Below, piece by piece: positions 54,209-62,575 of a stretch of DNA of 64,000 bases. Numbering within the stretch: the stretch's first letter is position 1; every line of letters starts with the position of its first letter. Position numbers and translations under genes: made by a program. Source of the DNA: Phycisphaerales bacterium (GTDB lineage: Bacteria > Planctomycetota > Phycisphaerae > Phycisphaerales > SM1A02); NCBI GenBank assembly GCA_009692045.1, contig SIAA01000004.1, forward strand, positions 1 through 64,000. The letters are read 5' to 3'. Below the pieces are notes generated by a model. The model had not been told where the DNA came from, made no database searches, and worked only from the letters and a program-made list of their open reading frames with translations.

Positions 54209-56517
54209 GGCATCAGGTTCCCTCGCATTTGCATAGGTTGTAACACGATCCACAGGCCGATGAGAAACCATGCAGCCGCCATCAGCAGCCAGGGCGCGGC
54301 CAGAGGCAGCACCGAACCAATCGTTGCGCGTGACTCCCGACTCTGATTTGACGGGCCTGCATCCGAAACGGCTCGCTGCGACTGCGCCATGCACGAGTTC
54401 ATTGTCCTCCACACCAGGTACGCAGTCGCCACAAATCCGAGGTCGAGAATCACGATCTCTAGGGGTTTCAGCCACAGCGGAACTTCGGCGCAGCACGAGG
54501 CGATCCAGTCTGGTTCGCCGATGAGACTGGCACTGAATCCCACATCCAGCGCGCATCGCTGTATCACAGCCCACGCCGTGCTCCACGCTGTGACCAGGTG
54601 GAATCCAAAGTGCACCACCCACATTGCAGCACCCAGCGGCACTAGTGCCAGTGCTCCGCGAACTAGCACTTCGCTGGGAGTAACACCCTGCCCCACGCGC
54701 CGAGATGTCCATTCGCTGACCAGCCAGATGAGAGCAACCGAAGCGGAGATCGCCAGTGCCACTGCTACAAACTCCGAGACTTCGCTGCCATCACTACCCC
54801 ACAGCGGCCGCATGAACTGGCTGCTTCGGAGACTCTCCACCGCCTCGATCCAGGGTGGCGTCATTGCTGCCGCGTTGACAAATGCTCCGACAATCAACAG
54901 CAGCAGGAGCAACCCGATGTCGCGGCGCTGGGCGAGAAACCCAATCCCCGAGCGGAGAGAAACATCAAGCAGGTTGCTCGCTCGGCTCTGCACCAGCACC
55001 CCGACATTGTCATGAGGACAGGCGTCGGCGCAGTCAAGACAGGAAGTGCAATCGAGGCTGCCCAGTTTTTGCGGCACAAACAGGTCAAGCCCGCATCCGG
55101 GCACGCCTCGTGAAGCGTTGCCGCGAAGACAATCATGAGTTGTGCAACTAACACACACCATGGGGTCGCGCGCGGCAACCTGTGTAGGGGATACCAGCGA
55201 GAGCATCATCTGATACTGACCCAAAGGGCAAACGCTGCGGCAGAAAGTGGCGCCTGCAAACAGGGAGTCGACGGCGAAGGCGATAGCGAAGTAGGCGATG
55301 ATCAGCCAGGCCGTTGCCAGAGGACTGTCCCAGAGGTCGAGCGACTCGTAGGTTGCAAGCCATAGCACCACGAGGGCGCAGGCGAGGTACTTGCTGCGCA
55401 TCCACTTGGGCGCGGCGCGCGTTGACCCAAACATCCACTTTCCCAGTGACCTTGGAGCCATGAACGGACAAGCCATGCAGGCGACATTCCCTACTGCGAT
55501 CAAGGCGATGGCGGTGATTCCCCGCCAGTGGGTCCACGGCAGCACCCCTGCCAGATTCTCGGGCGCAACTTGGGGGCCGAGGAATCCGTCAAGCACAATC
55601 GCACATGCCACGGCCGTCAGAATCCACCTCAAGGCGCTGCGGCACCGCCGCGAGGAGAGAACAACCCCGATAAGAGGCAGGCGCAGAAGATCCCAGACCG
55701 CACGCTTCTTGCCCGCTCTCGCCGCCACCAGCAGCGGCAGTGGCACGGTTCGTCGTTTGGATTTCTTTACGCGCAGCAACAGCCATAGTGCCGCTGGCAG
55801 CAGCACCAGCTGACCGCTCAACCACATGAGTCCTGCCGCCAGTTTCTGATCTCGCAGTGGATCCCATCCAAGTCCCCATGCAGTAGCGGCATAGCTCGGG
55901 TAGAGCGATGCTCCCGCAAAGGCGAGGAGGGCGCAGAAGAGTGTGTTCTGCACATCAGCCGCCAGCACATAGACGATGCGCTTACCCGTTGACCAACTGC
56001 TCTTCCACGGCCACGGCTCAATCACTTGCCACCAGAACAGTACGGCACCGCCGAGAAAGCAGGCATGTTCAACTCGATGCCAGAAGGGACTGCCGATCGC
56101 GAGTTGGTAAAGACTCGGCATGTGCCAAGCCCAGGTACTTAGCGTGAAGGCGACCCATGCCGTCACCGGATGAAGCAGAAACCTCCAGATCGCTCGCCCA
56201 CTCGGGTCGCCCAGCAGCGGGCCGAGAAAGTCGCGGCGCACTGAGTTCGGCAGCCCGCGGAAGCAGGCTAGGCCCGCGCCTCCCAGCACCAAGAGCGGCG
56301 CTGCCACAAAGATCAGCAGCACATGCTGAGCCATGTGTACCCAAAGCAGCAGGTGCGCCATCGAATCGATCGGACTCTGCAGTGCCGCAATCAGCACTGC
56401 CACACCAGACCAGAAACACCAACGATTACCTCGGCTTCCCCGCCAGCCCCGGATGTATAGAACACCCATCACTCCGAGGAACACCCAGAGCCACGGATCG
56501 AATACGAACCAAGTCAT
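54205..56517 (-). CDS. CtaG-like oxidase assembly domain fused to polyferredoxin
   Basis: The 770-aa product (ATG 56517, GGGAGCGGGGGG upstream) joins two known modules. Residues 1 to about 290 are a caa3-type cytochrome oxidase assembly factor (CtaG family, copper delivery) with the conserved His-rich helices (Trp-Val-His-Met-Ala-Gln-His). Residues about 300-610 resemble the NosR/FixG polyferredoxin family: Cys-Met-Ala-Cys-Pro at 347, Cys-x-x-x-Cys-Pro near 424-430, and a ferredoxin cluster Cys-Thr-Ser-Cys-Leu-Asp-Cys-Ala-Asp-Ala-Cys-Pro at 490-501. Further helices follow, ending in a membrane tail. It lies between the cytochrome b/c gene and the FixH-like fusion, so a role in copper or redox assembly of the oxidase is likely. 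I know of no single family with this order. Confidence 0.7.
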   Translation of the reverse strand: MTWFVFDPWLWVFLGVMGVLYIRGWRGSRGNRWCFWSGVAVLIAALQSPIDSMAHLLLWVHMAQHVLLIFVAAPLLVLGGAGLACFRGLPNSVRRDFLGPLLGDPSGRAIWRFLLHPVTAWVAFTLSTWAWHMPSLYQLAIGSPFWHRVEHACFLGGAVLFWWQVIEPWPWKSSWSTGKRIVYVLAADVQNTLFCALLAFAGASLYPSYAATAWGLGWDPLRDQKLAAGLMWLSGQLVLLPAALWLLLRVKKSKRRTVPLPLLVAARAGKKRAVWDLLRLPLIGVVLSSRRCRSALRWILTAVACAIVLDGFLGPQVAPENLAGVLPWTHWRGITAIALIAVGNVACMACPFMAPRSLGKWMFGSTRAAPKWMRSKYLACALVVLWLATYESLDLWDSPLATAWLIIAYFAIAFAVDSLFAGATFCRSVCPLGQYQMMLSLVSPTQVAARDPMVCVSCTTHDCLRGNASRGVPGCGLDLFVPQKLGSLDCTSCLDCADACPHDNVGVLVQSRASNLLDVSLRSGIGFLAQRRDIGLLLLLLIVGAFVNAAAMTPPWIEAVESLRSSQFMRPLWGSDGSEVSEFVAVALAISASVALIWLVSEWTSRRVGQGVTPSEVLVRGALALVPLGAAMWVVHFGFHLVTAWSTAWAVIQRCALDVGFSASLIGEPDWIASCCAEVPLWLKPLEIVILDLGFVATAYLVWRTMNSCMAQSQRAVSDAGPSNQSRESRATIGSVLPLAAPWLLMAAAWFLIGLWIVLQPMQMRGNLMP

Positions 56518-56645
56518 CCCCCCGCTCCCTGTTTATAGTTGCGCGGCAGATCAATCACTTCGGCATCGCCTCTCGGCCCTCGGCCCTCATTGCCATCACC
56601 GTACCAAGCGGCGGGATTTTGACGGAGGCAGAAGCGCGCCAGGAG
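56514..56645 (-). other. coding-like frame beyond the cytochrome b/c stop (probable frameshifted C-terminus)
   Basis: A second minus-strand frame is open from 56645 to its stop at 56514-56516, which overlaps the ATG of the CtaG fusion as ATGA, the coupling seen at nearly every other junction in this operon. It has no usual start codon. Its translation (ending Asp-Leu-Pro-Arg-Asn-Tyr-Lys-Gln-Gly-Ala-Gly-Gly) looks more protein-like than the last residues of the annotated cytochrome b/c frame. The two frames differ by one base and overlap across the run AAAA near 56614. A single-base insertion there, real or from sequencing, would explain both. Confidence 0.5.
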
Positions 56646-58068
56646 TCACCGCGCCTTGTTCCCCGTTTGGGCACCTCGTACTCAAGAACGCAACGACAGC
56701 CTCAGTCTGCGCGCTCGAGAGGCTCTTGCCATATGCCGGCATGTTTCCTCCACCCTGCTGTACCTGACGCGTCAGCTGATCGGCCGTCAATCGGGTAGCA
56801 ACATCATCGAGGGACGGTCCTCTTAGCCCACCGGCGCCACCGAGGGTGTGGCAGTTGCGGCACTGGGCATACTGCATGACGATCGCCCCTTGCACCTCGA
56901 TGGGAGTCAGCGCTTGCAGATACTCCGGCGGAGTCGGAGTGGAACTCCACGCATCCATTTCTGGAGACCATGGACTCGTGTATCCCTCCCACGTCAGAAC
57001 GCCGATGCTGGTAACGGTAAGAATCAGCGCCACCATCGCCAAGGGACGCTTGCTCGGCGCGCGCTCCCCGGCGGAAAATATCAGAGGCAGCAAGACCAGC
57101 ACGCCACCGATCACAATCGGCGCAATGAGCATCACTGCCGTCTCTGTCGATGGCGGCAGGAGACTTACGGCACCGAACACCCAGAGGAATGGATAGTCAG
57201 GTCGCGGATTGGTGTCGATCATGGTGGGATCGGGAAATGCCTTGGGCCCGATCGGTCCCATCCACATCGCAATCCCTACGACAACTAGAAGGATTCCGCC
57301 GCAGAACACCATATCGCGACTGGCGGCATTGGGCCAGAACGGCACGCCCGTGCTTTCAACACGCGCGTGATACTCGGTTTGGTAACTGGCCGGTATCACC
57401 GGCTGCCCCGCCACCGGCATTTCAGAAATCCCCTTGCGGAGCACCATCATGAGGTGGCCACCTATGAAGACAATCGTGAGGCCGGGCAGGACAAAGACAT
57501 GAAGCGCGAAGAATCGTGTGAGAGTCTCACCGCCGATGATGGGACCACCGAGCATGGCGTTGCGCATCTCGTTGCCGATAAAGGGCATGCGGTCCACTAT
57601 GGCCGCGCCGATTCCCAATCCCCAGAAGGCATCCTGATCCCAGCGCATTACCTGACCGGTGAACGCCAGCCCCAGAGTGAGTCCCGCCAGCACCACCCCG
57701 AGTATCCACGTCATCTCGCGAGGGAACCGATAGGTCGCGTGGAGAAACACCTGCCCCATGTGCACAACCATCATGAGCACCATGGCATTGCTGCTCCAGC
57801 CATGCAGCGCCCGCATCAACCAACCATAGGGGACCTGCCTGTCGATGTACTCCAAACTCTGCCAAGCCTCAGCGGCGCTGGGCGCGTAGAGAGTCGCCAG
57901 GCAAATGCCCGTCACCACTTGCAGACAAAAGAACATGAGCGTGGCGCTTCCGAACACATACCACCACTTGGCGCTGCGCGGAACTCGGTGCGTCATCGCC
58001 GGCTTGATCAGTCCGCTGATACCCATGCGGTCATCGAGCCATGCCCATGCTTGGCGCAGCAGATTCAC
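56596..58068 (-). CDS. cytochrome b (b6-type) with fused C-terminal cytochrome c domain
   Basis: This is the quinol-oxidising subunit of a bc-type complex. GTG 58068 overlaps the Rieske stop (GTGA), giving 490 aa. Two haem b pairs are seen: His-x13-His in the helix with Leu-His-Gly-Trp-Ser, and His-x14-His in the helix with Ala-Leu-His-Val-Phe, the b6-type spacing. The Qo motif is Pro-Asp-Tyr-Pro instead of Pro-Glu-Trp-Tyr. The C-terminal domain has a haem c site Cys-Arg-Asn-Cys-His near residue 390. Fusion of cytochrome b and a cytochrome c1-like domain replaces a separate c1. The last residues before the stop look out of frame (see 56514-56645). Confidence 0.88.
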   Translation of the reverse strand: MNLLRQAWAWLDDRMGISGLIKPAMTHRVPRSAKWWYVFGSATLMFFCLQVVTGICLATLYAPSAAEAWQSLEYIDRQVPYGWLMRALHGWSSNAMVLMMVVHMGQVFLHATYRFPREMTWILGVVLAGLTLGLAFTGQVMRWDQDAFWGLGIGAAIVDRMPFIGNEMRNAMLGGPIIGGETLTRFFALHVFVLPGLTIVFIGGHLMMVLRKGISEMPVAGQPVIPASYQTEYHARVESTGVPFWPNAASRDMVFCGGILLVVVGIAMWMGPIGPKAFPDPTMIDTNPRPDYPFLWVFGAVSLLPPSTETAVMLIAPIVIGGVLVLLPLIFSAGERAPSKRPLAMVALILTVTSIGVLTWEGYTSPWSPEMDAWSSTPTPPEYLQALTPIEVQGAIVMQYAQCRNCHTLGGAGGLRGPSLDDVATRLTADQLTRQVQQGGGNMPAYGKSLSSAQTEAVVAFLSTRCPNGEQGAVTPGALLPPSKSRRLVR

Positions 58069-58661
58069 GCCGATGCCTCGGGGAAGTAGGCGGTTTCCTG
58101 CAGCCCCGGCAGCATGCCGGCATCGATTGCCAGATGACCATCCGTAACTTTCCACGGATACTCAAACAGGCCGCGCGGCGGCGGTCCGCTAGCGCGCGAT
58201 CCGTCCTGGTAATAGACCCCGCCATGGCATGGGCACAAGAACAACTTGCTCTGCTCGAACCAACGCACGGGGCAACCGAGGTGAGCGCAGTTGATGGCAA
58301 ACACTTGGAACTTGCCCGACTTGATGCAACGAACCCAGCAGGCCGTCTTGGCAGTCGCTCCATCATTCGGGCTTGAAATAGGAGTGATGAAAGTGGCAAA
58401 CCTCGTTTCGCCCGCGGGGAACTGCTCGAGCGGGCCCAGATCAACCCACTCTGTCTTATACCGTCTCGTGGCGCCGCCAAACAGGTAACCCAACACGGGC
58501 ACAGATGCCACCGCACCACCCAAGGTCATCATGACGGCACCGAACGCGAACAAAAATCCCCGCCGCGGAGGCTCGGGAGACTGACAGCACTCTGACCCAG
58601 ACTTGCAGGAACAGTTGCGTGGTGCATCGGAAGCATTGTTGGGTTGGGGTTCGTGGTTCAT
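58065..58661 (-). CDS. Rieske iron-sulfur protein
   Basis: The Rieske subunit takes electrons from quinol at the Qo site and passes them to the haem c subunit. The 198-aa product has an N-terminal Cys-rich tail (Cys17, 19, 25, 26), a Tat-like twin Arg (33-34) followed by one membrane helix, and the 2Fe-2S ligands Cys125-x-His127, with Cys130 as the disulfide partner, and Cys143-x-Cys145-His146. The extra N-terminal cysteines are not part of the usual family. ATG 58661 overlaps the diheme cytochrome stop (ATGA). Confidence 0.93.
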   Translation of the reverse strand: MNHEPQPNNASDAPRNCSCKSGSECCQSPEPPRRGFLFAFGAVMMTLGGAVASVPVLGYLFGGATRRYKTEWVDLGPLEQFPAGETRFATFITPISSPNDGATAKTACWVRCIKSGKFQVFAINCAHLGCPVRWFEQSKLFLCPCHGGVYYQDGSRASGPPPRGLFEYPWKVTDGHLAIDAGMLPGLQETAYFPEASA

Positions 58662-59413
58662 TTGCTGATTCCTGTGTTTGCACCGCGATGGGAGGCCATG
58701 TACGCGACCACATCGAACACTTCTTGGGGGCTAAGCGGCTCTTTGCGGGCGGCAAATGGCCCCTGCCAGTCGGGCATTCCCAAATCCTTCCTACCGAACA
58801 CAGTGGCACTCCACAGAGCCTGATCGGAAACCAAGCGGAGGTATACAGGATCGGTCACCGATGACTTGCCGCTGTGGCATGCGCCGCAAGCTGAAGCGAA
58901 GATCGCCTCGCCGCGCGCCACATCGCCCACAGTGGCAGTTGCTGCATCGCTCGAGGAGACGCCAGCCGGTGTGGTGGATTCTGACCCGGCTCCCAGTGCT
59001 CTTGATTGATAGAGCACGGCGCTCACCGGAGGGGCGACGAGTGAACTCGCGTCTGATCTCGCCCACTCCCGACGCATCCCCGCCACGATCATGTTGACTG
59101 CTGCGTCATCGAGAGGTCCGCCGCGGTGAAGTGCGAAGGCGGGCATCATCGGCATCTGCCCTTCGGCGATCACTGAGCGCAGAAAGGAATCTGGTGCGGC
59201 CGCGAGGTAGGCGGGATCATTGAGGGGCCGCGCCGCGCCACTTGTGCCATTGGCACCGTGGCATCCGGCACACTGCACTGACCAGAGTGCTGCGAAACTT
59301 GGCGCTGGTTTGGCCATCGAGAGCCGGTCGGGCAGCTTTGCGCCCGGGAGTTCATCGCAAGCGGCAAGCAGGCACAGCGCACCCAGAGATAATTTCACGA
59401 ACATACCGCTCAT
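58658..59413 (-). CDS. diheme cytochrome c lipoprotein
   Basis: The 251-aa product starts at ATG 59413, overlapping the previous stop, with GGGGGAGA upstream. It has a lipoprotein signal (Leu-Leu-Ala-Ala-Cys, Cys19) and two haem c sites, Cys-Ala-Gly-Cys-His near residue 52 and Cys-Gly-Ala-Cys-His near 188, each in a cytochrome c fold with a Met ligand candidate. It probably carries electrons between the Rieske/cytochrome b complex and the caa3 oxidase, as suggested by its place between their genes. Confidence 0.88.
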   Translation of the reverse strand: MSGMFVKLSLGALCLLAACDELPGAKLPDRLSMAKPAPSFAALWSVQCAGCHGANGTSGAARPLNDPAYLAAAPDSFLRSVIAEGQMPMMPAFALHRGGPLDDAAVNMIVAGMRREWARSDASSLVAPPVSAVLYQSRALGAGSESTTPAGVSSSDAATATVGDVARGEAIFASACGACHSGKSSVTDPVYLRLVSDQALWSATVFGRKDLGMPDWQGPFAARKEPLSPQEVFDVVAYMASHRGANTGISK

Positions 59414-60225
59414 CGATCTCCCCCTCTGGATCTCTCTACTCCCATGCGCTCGCCAAGTCCGAACGATGCCATGGCCGGAATGCGCGCCGACCTGCTGACC
59501 CACCAACCACACACCATTCCAAATGCCAGCTGACTCGCCCCGAACCACGGCCAGGAAATGAACTGCTCCAGCGCAGGGTTCACAACTCCCATGGTGCTCC
59601 AGGCAATGCCCGTGATGAACACTGGAGTGATGACGCCGCCGAACAGAATGGGACGGCGGGGCATGATGGGCAGACAAACTGCGTAGAGCAACCCGACGAA
59701 GACCGACATAAACAGGTGAATCATCAGCGCCAGCATCAGCCATGCGATCTCGAGCCGCGAAAGATCAGCTTCACTCGCGCCAACAACTGCGGGGGAGACT
59801 GTGCCGGCAAGCAGATTGATGGGCAGCCATATCGACGAGTGCTCAACCAGTCCCCAGGCGCAGGCAACTGCTGCCATGGACACGCCGCCGATGAGTCCAC
59901 CGCTCACACCTGCTCGGTAGGGATGCACCTCCAGCGGGAGCACATGACGCGGCCCCGCCACGGCAACAGCCGATGCCGCTGCACCCAGTGGAAGCGGAAT
60001 CTCACAACCCGCAGGAAGTTGATGAACCGACTCTTCGGGCAGGCAGGTGCGCCACCACACGATCAGACCGAGGAGGAAGACAGTGACCCCTACCACGCTC
60101 ACCGCAATCGTCGTGACCATCCCCGCAAAGAGCAGCGTCAATCCCAGCGCCGCGAACATAGGCCCTGATGTGGGCCGGGGGACGCCGCGAAGGTAGGGAA
60201 CTTCGTGTTGATGCACTTCGTTCAT
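59410..60225 (-). CDS. membrane protein of unknown function in the oxidase operon
   Basis: I do not recognise this 271-aa protein. ATG 60225 follows the coxC stop by two bases. It has two helices near residues 20-60, a loop with His and Pro residues (about 65-105), then about four more helices (105-250) and a short basic tail. A His-Pro-Tyr-Arg-Ala-Gly motif precedes the third helix. Because it is coupled to coxC upstream and the diheme cytochrome downstream, it is probably a subunit or assembly factor of the respiratory complex, perhaps holding the bc and oxidase parts together. Confidence 0.8.
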   Translation of the reverse strand: MNEVHQHEVPYLRGVPRPTSGPMFAALGLTLLFAGMVTTIAVSVVGVTVFLLGLIVWWRTCLPEESVHQLPAGCEIPLPLGAAASAVAVAGPRHVLPLEVHPYRAGVSGGLIGGVSMAAVACAWGLVEHSSIWLPINLLAGTVSPAVVGASEADLSRLEIAWLMLALMIHLFMSVFVGLLYAVCLPIMPRRPILFGGVITPVFITGIAWSTMGVVNPALEQFISWPWFGASQLAFGMVCGWWVSRSARIPAMASFGLGERMGVERSRGGDR

Positions 60226-60227
60226 CG

Positions 60228-60818
60228 TCAGCGCCCCACCAGATAGACAGTTGTGAAGACCACAATCCAAACGCCATCAACGAAGTGCCAATACCAGCTG
60301 ACGAGTTCGACTCGCTCCCCGTCACGCGGTTTCAGCAATCCGCACCCGCTGAATAACCAGATTCCGCTGAGGAGGATTAGCCCCACGATGACATGGAAGC
60401 AGTGGAATCCGATCAGGCTGTAGAAGGTGGTGCCAAAGAGATTGGTGCCGAGGAACAGCCCGTGTTCCTCCATCAACTTTTGCCACTCCAGGCCGGTTCC
60501 CACCACAAAGTAGGCCCCGAGGGCAATCGTCGCTCCTAGCCATGCCAGCACCGCGCCCCGACTCCCGCGAGCCACGGCGCGGACTGCAGGAATGATGGTG
60601 ATGCTGCTTGCGAGCAGGGCTATCGTGTTCCCCACCACCGGTCCCAACTCCAGGACATCCTTGGGCTGCGGTCCGCTGGCGCTTCGCCCGATGTAATAGA
60701 TGTACGCCATTACGAAACTGGCGAAGAAAAAACTCTCGGTCACGAGAAGCATCGCCATTCCAACGCGACCCCGCGTCGGTCGCCACATTTGGGGAGATGG
60801 AGCTGTGAGAGCTGACAC
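60228..60818 (-). CDS. ctaE: cytochrome c oxidase subunit III
   Basis: Subunit III is a membrane subunit that supports the oxidase core. The 196-aa product (GTG 60818, GGAGGG upstream) has the five-helix bacterial form, with the Glu in Leu-Val-Thr-Glu-Ser-Phe-Phe-Phe-Ala-Ser-Phe, the His of Gly-Phe-His-Cys-Phe-His-Val, and the C-terminal Ser-Trp-Tyr-Trp-His-Phe-Val-Asp-Gly-Val-Trp signature. It lies 49 bases after coxA. Confidence 0.93.
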   Translation of the reverse strand: MSALTAPSPQMWRPTRGRVGMAMLLVTESFFFASFVMAYIYYIGRSASGPQPKDVLELGPVVGNTIALLASSITIIPAVRAVARGSRGAVLAWLGATIALGAYFVVGTGLEWQKLMEEHGLFLGTNLFGTTFYSLIGFHCFHVIVGLILLSGIWLFSGCGLLKPRDGERVELVSWYWHFVDGVWIVVFTTVYLVGR

Positions 60819-60867
60819 TAGAACACCCTCCCCGCGGTTGCGTCCAAGACATTCATCGGTGCCAGAG

Positions 60868-62547
60868 TCATTCGTACTTCCAATCCGGATCTTCAGGATG
60901 TTTCTGATCCCAGAGAGGTCGCCTGCTGGTCGCCACCGGAATCCGGTCAAAGTTCCACTCCGGTGGCGGACTGGTAGTAGCCCACTCCAGTGTCCAGGCG
61001 TCCCATGGATCGTCGCCCGCTGGCTTGCCCTTGCGCAGCGAGAGGATCACATTCCAGACAAAGCACAAAACGCCCGCGCATTGCACCAGCACTCCCAGCG
61101 ATGAAATGAGATTCCACAGGTCCAGACCACGATCTGGCGGAAAGGTGTAGACGCGTCTTGGCATTCCCAGGATTCCCATTACGTGCATGGGACCGAAGGT
61201 GAGGTTGAATCCGATGAACAGAAACCAGAATGTCGCTTTCCCGAGTCGCTCATTCAGCATCTTGCCGAACGCCTTGGGGAACCAGAAGTGAATGCCGCCG
61301 AAGATCGCCAGCAGAACTCCGCCGAACAGAACATAGTGAAAGTGGGCCACCACGAAGTAACTGTCCGACAGTTGCCAATCGAATGGCACCACGGCGAGCA
61401 TGACGCCGGTGAGGCCGCCGAGCACGAACATCGCCACGAATCCGGTGCAGAACAGCATGGGTGAGTCAAAGCGAATCCTGCCCCCCACCATCGTCCCCAT
61501 CCAGTTGAACACCTTGATTCCCGTTGGAACAGATATGAGAAATGTGCTGGCAGCGAAAAAGGCATTCAGCTCGGGTCCGAGACCTACCGCAAACATGTGG
61601 TGGGCCCAGACACCAAGAGAGATAAAGCCGATGGCAACCGTGGCTGCGACCATGAGGGGATACCCAAATATGACCTTGCGGGAAAACACCGGAATGATTT
61701 CGCTCACGAACCCGAACGCTGGCAGTACAAGGATGTAGACCTCGGGGTGGCCAAAGAACCAGAAAAGATGCTGCCACAGCACCGCACTGCCAGCCGCTTC
61801 GGTATCGAAGAAGTGAGCTCCCAGTTGGCGGTCGAATAGCAGCATCACCTGCGAGGCAGTGAGAACGGGCAGCGCAGTGATCACCAGCACCCCCACCACC
61901 AACATCATCCACACCATCAGCGGCATGCGCATCAGGGTCATCCCTGGGCAACGCATGCACAAACTTGTGGTGATGAGGTTGATGGCGGTGGTAATGCTGC
62001 CGAAGCCGCTCACCATGATTCCCAGTACCCAGTACTCGGTGGCGTTGCCTCGGGAGAATGTGCGGGAGGTCAGAGGCGCATAGGCAAACCACCCCACATC
62101 GGGAGCCGCCGCAGTACCGTACAGGCCCGTGGCACCTATATAGGAGAAGTAGAGCAATACTGCGCCGAATATGAATAGCCAGAAGCCAAAGGCATTGAGG
62201 CGGGGGAACGCCATGTCCCGGGCACCCACCATCAGAGGTATGAGGTAGTTCCCCATCCCCAGCAGAATCGGCATGCCCACCAGGAACACCATGGTGGTGC
62301 CGTGCATGGTGAACAGTTGATTGAAGGTGGCGGGATCGATAAGGTCATTCCCGGGCTTGGCCAACTGCGCTCGCATGGCTGCGCCTTCCAGCCCCGCCAC
62401 CACAAAGAAGATGATTCCCGCTGCGACATACATGATGCCGAGTTTCTTGTGATCGACAGTCACCACCCAGTCGCATAGTCGGTCCGCCAAAGCGCGGGTC
62501 GGCTCAGGCTTAGCCGCACTCTGTTGATGTTGGTTGGGGGAAGTCAC
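60868..62547 (-). CDS. ctaD: cytochrome c oxidase subunit I
   Basis: Subunit I holds haem a, haem a3 and CuB and reduces oxygen. The 559-aa product (GTG 62547) has 12 helices with the haem a His of Met-His-Gly-Thr, the A1-type His-Pro-Glu-Val-Tyr with Glu and cross-linked Tyr, the His-His pair of Trp-Ala-His-His-Met and the haem a/a3 pair Ala-His-Phe-His-Tyr. It belongs to the A1 haem-copper oxidases. It follows coxB by 28 bases. Confidence 0.96.
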   Translation of the reverse strand: MTSPNQHQQSAAKPEPTRALADRLCDWVVTVDHKKLGIMYVAAGIIFFVVAGLEGAAMRAQLAKPGNDLIDPATFNQLFTMHGTTMVFLVGMPILLGMGNYLIPLMVGARDMAFPRLNAFGFWLFIFGAVLLYFSYIGATGLYGTAAAPDVGWFAYAPLTSRTFSRGNATEYWVLGIMVSGFGSITTAINLITTSLCMRCPGMTLMRMPLMVWMMLVVGVLVITALPVLTASQVMLLFDRQLGAHFFDTEAAGSAVLWQHLFWFFGHPEVYILVLPAFGFVSEIIPVFSRKVIFGYPLMVAATVAIGFISLGVWAHHMFAVGLGPELNAFFAASTFLISVPTGIKVFNWMGTMVGGRIRFDSPMLFCTGFVAMFVLGGLTGVMLAVVPFDWQLSDSYFVVAHFHYVLFGGVLLAIFGGIHFWFPKAFGKMLNERLGKATFWFLFIGFNLTFGPMHVMGILGMPRRVYTFPPDRGLDLWNLISSLGVLVQCAGVLCFVWNVILSLRKGKPAGDDPWDAWTLEWATTSPPPEWNFDRIPVATSRRPLWDQKHPEDPDWKYE

Positions 62548-62575
62548 TTGATGTACCTAATGTCAGCGTGTGCTC

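Noticed and set aside
60819-60870. 17-codon open frame between ctaD and ctaE (ATG overlapping the ctaD stop, stop overlapping the ctaE GTG)
   Set aside because: The overlaps at both ends are notable, but the peptide is too short to support without conservation data, and ctaE has its own ribosome-binding site.
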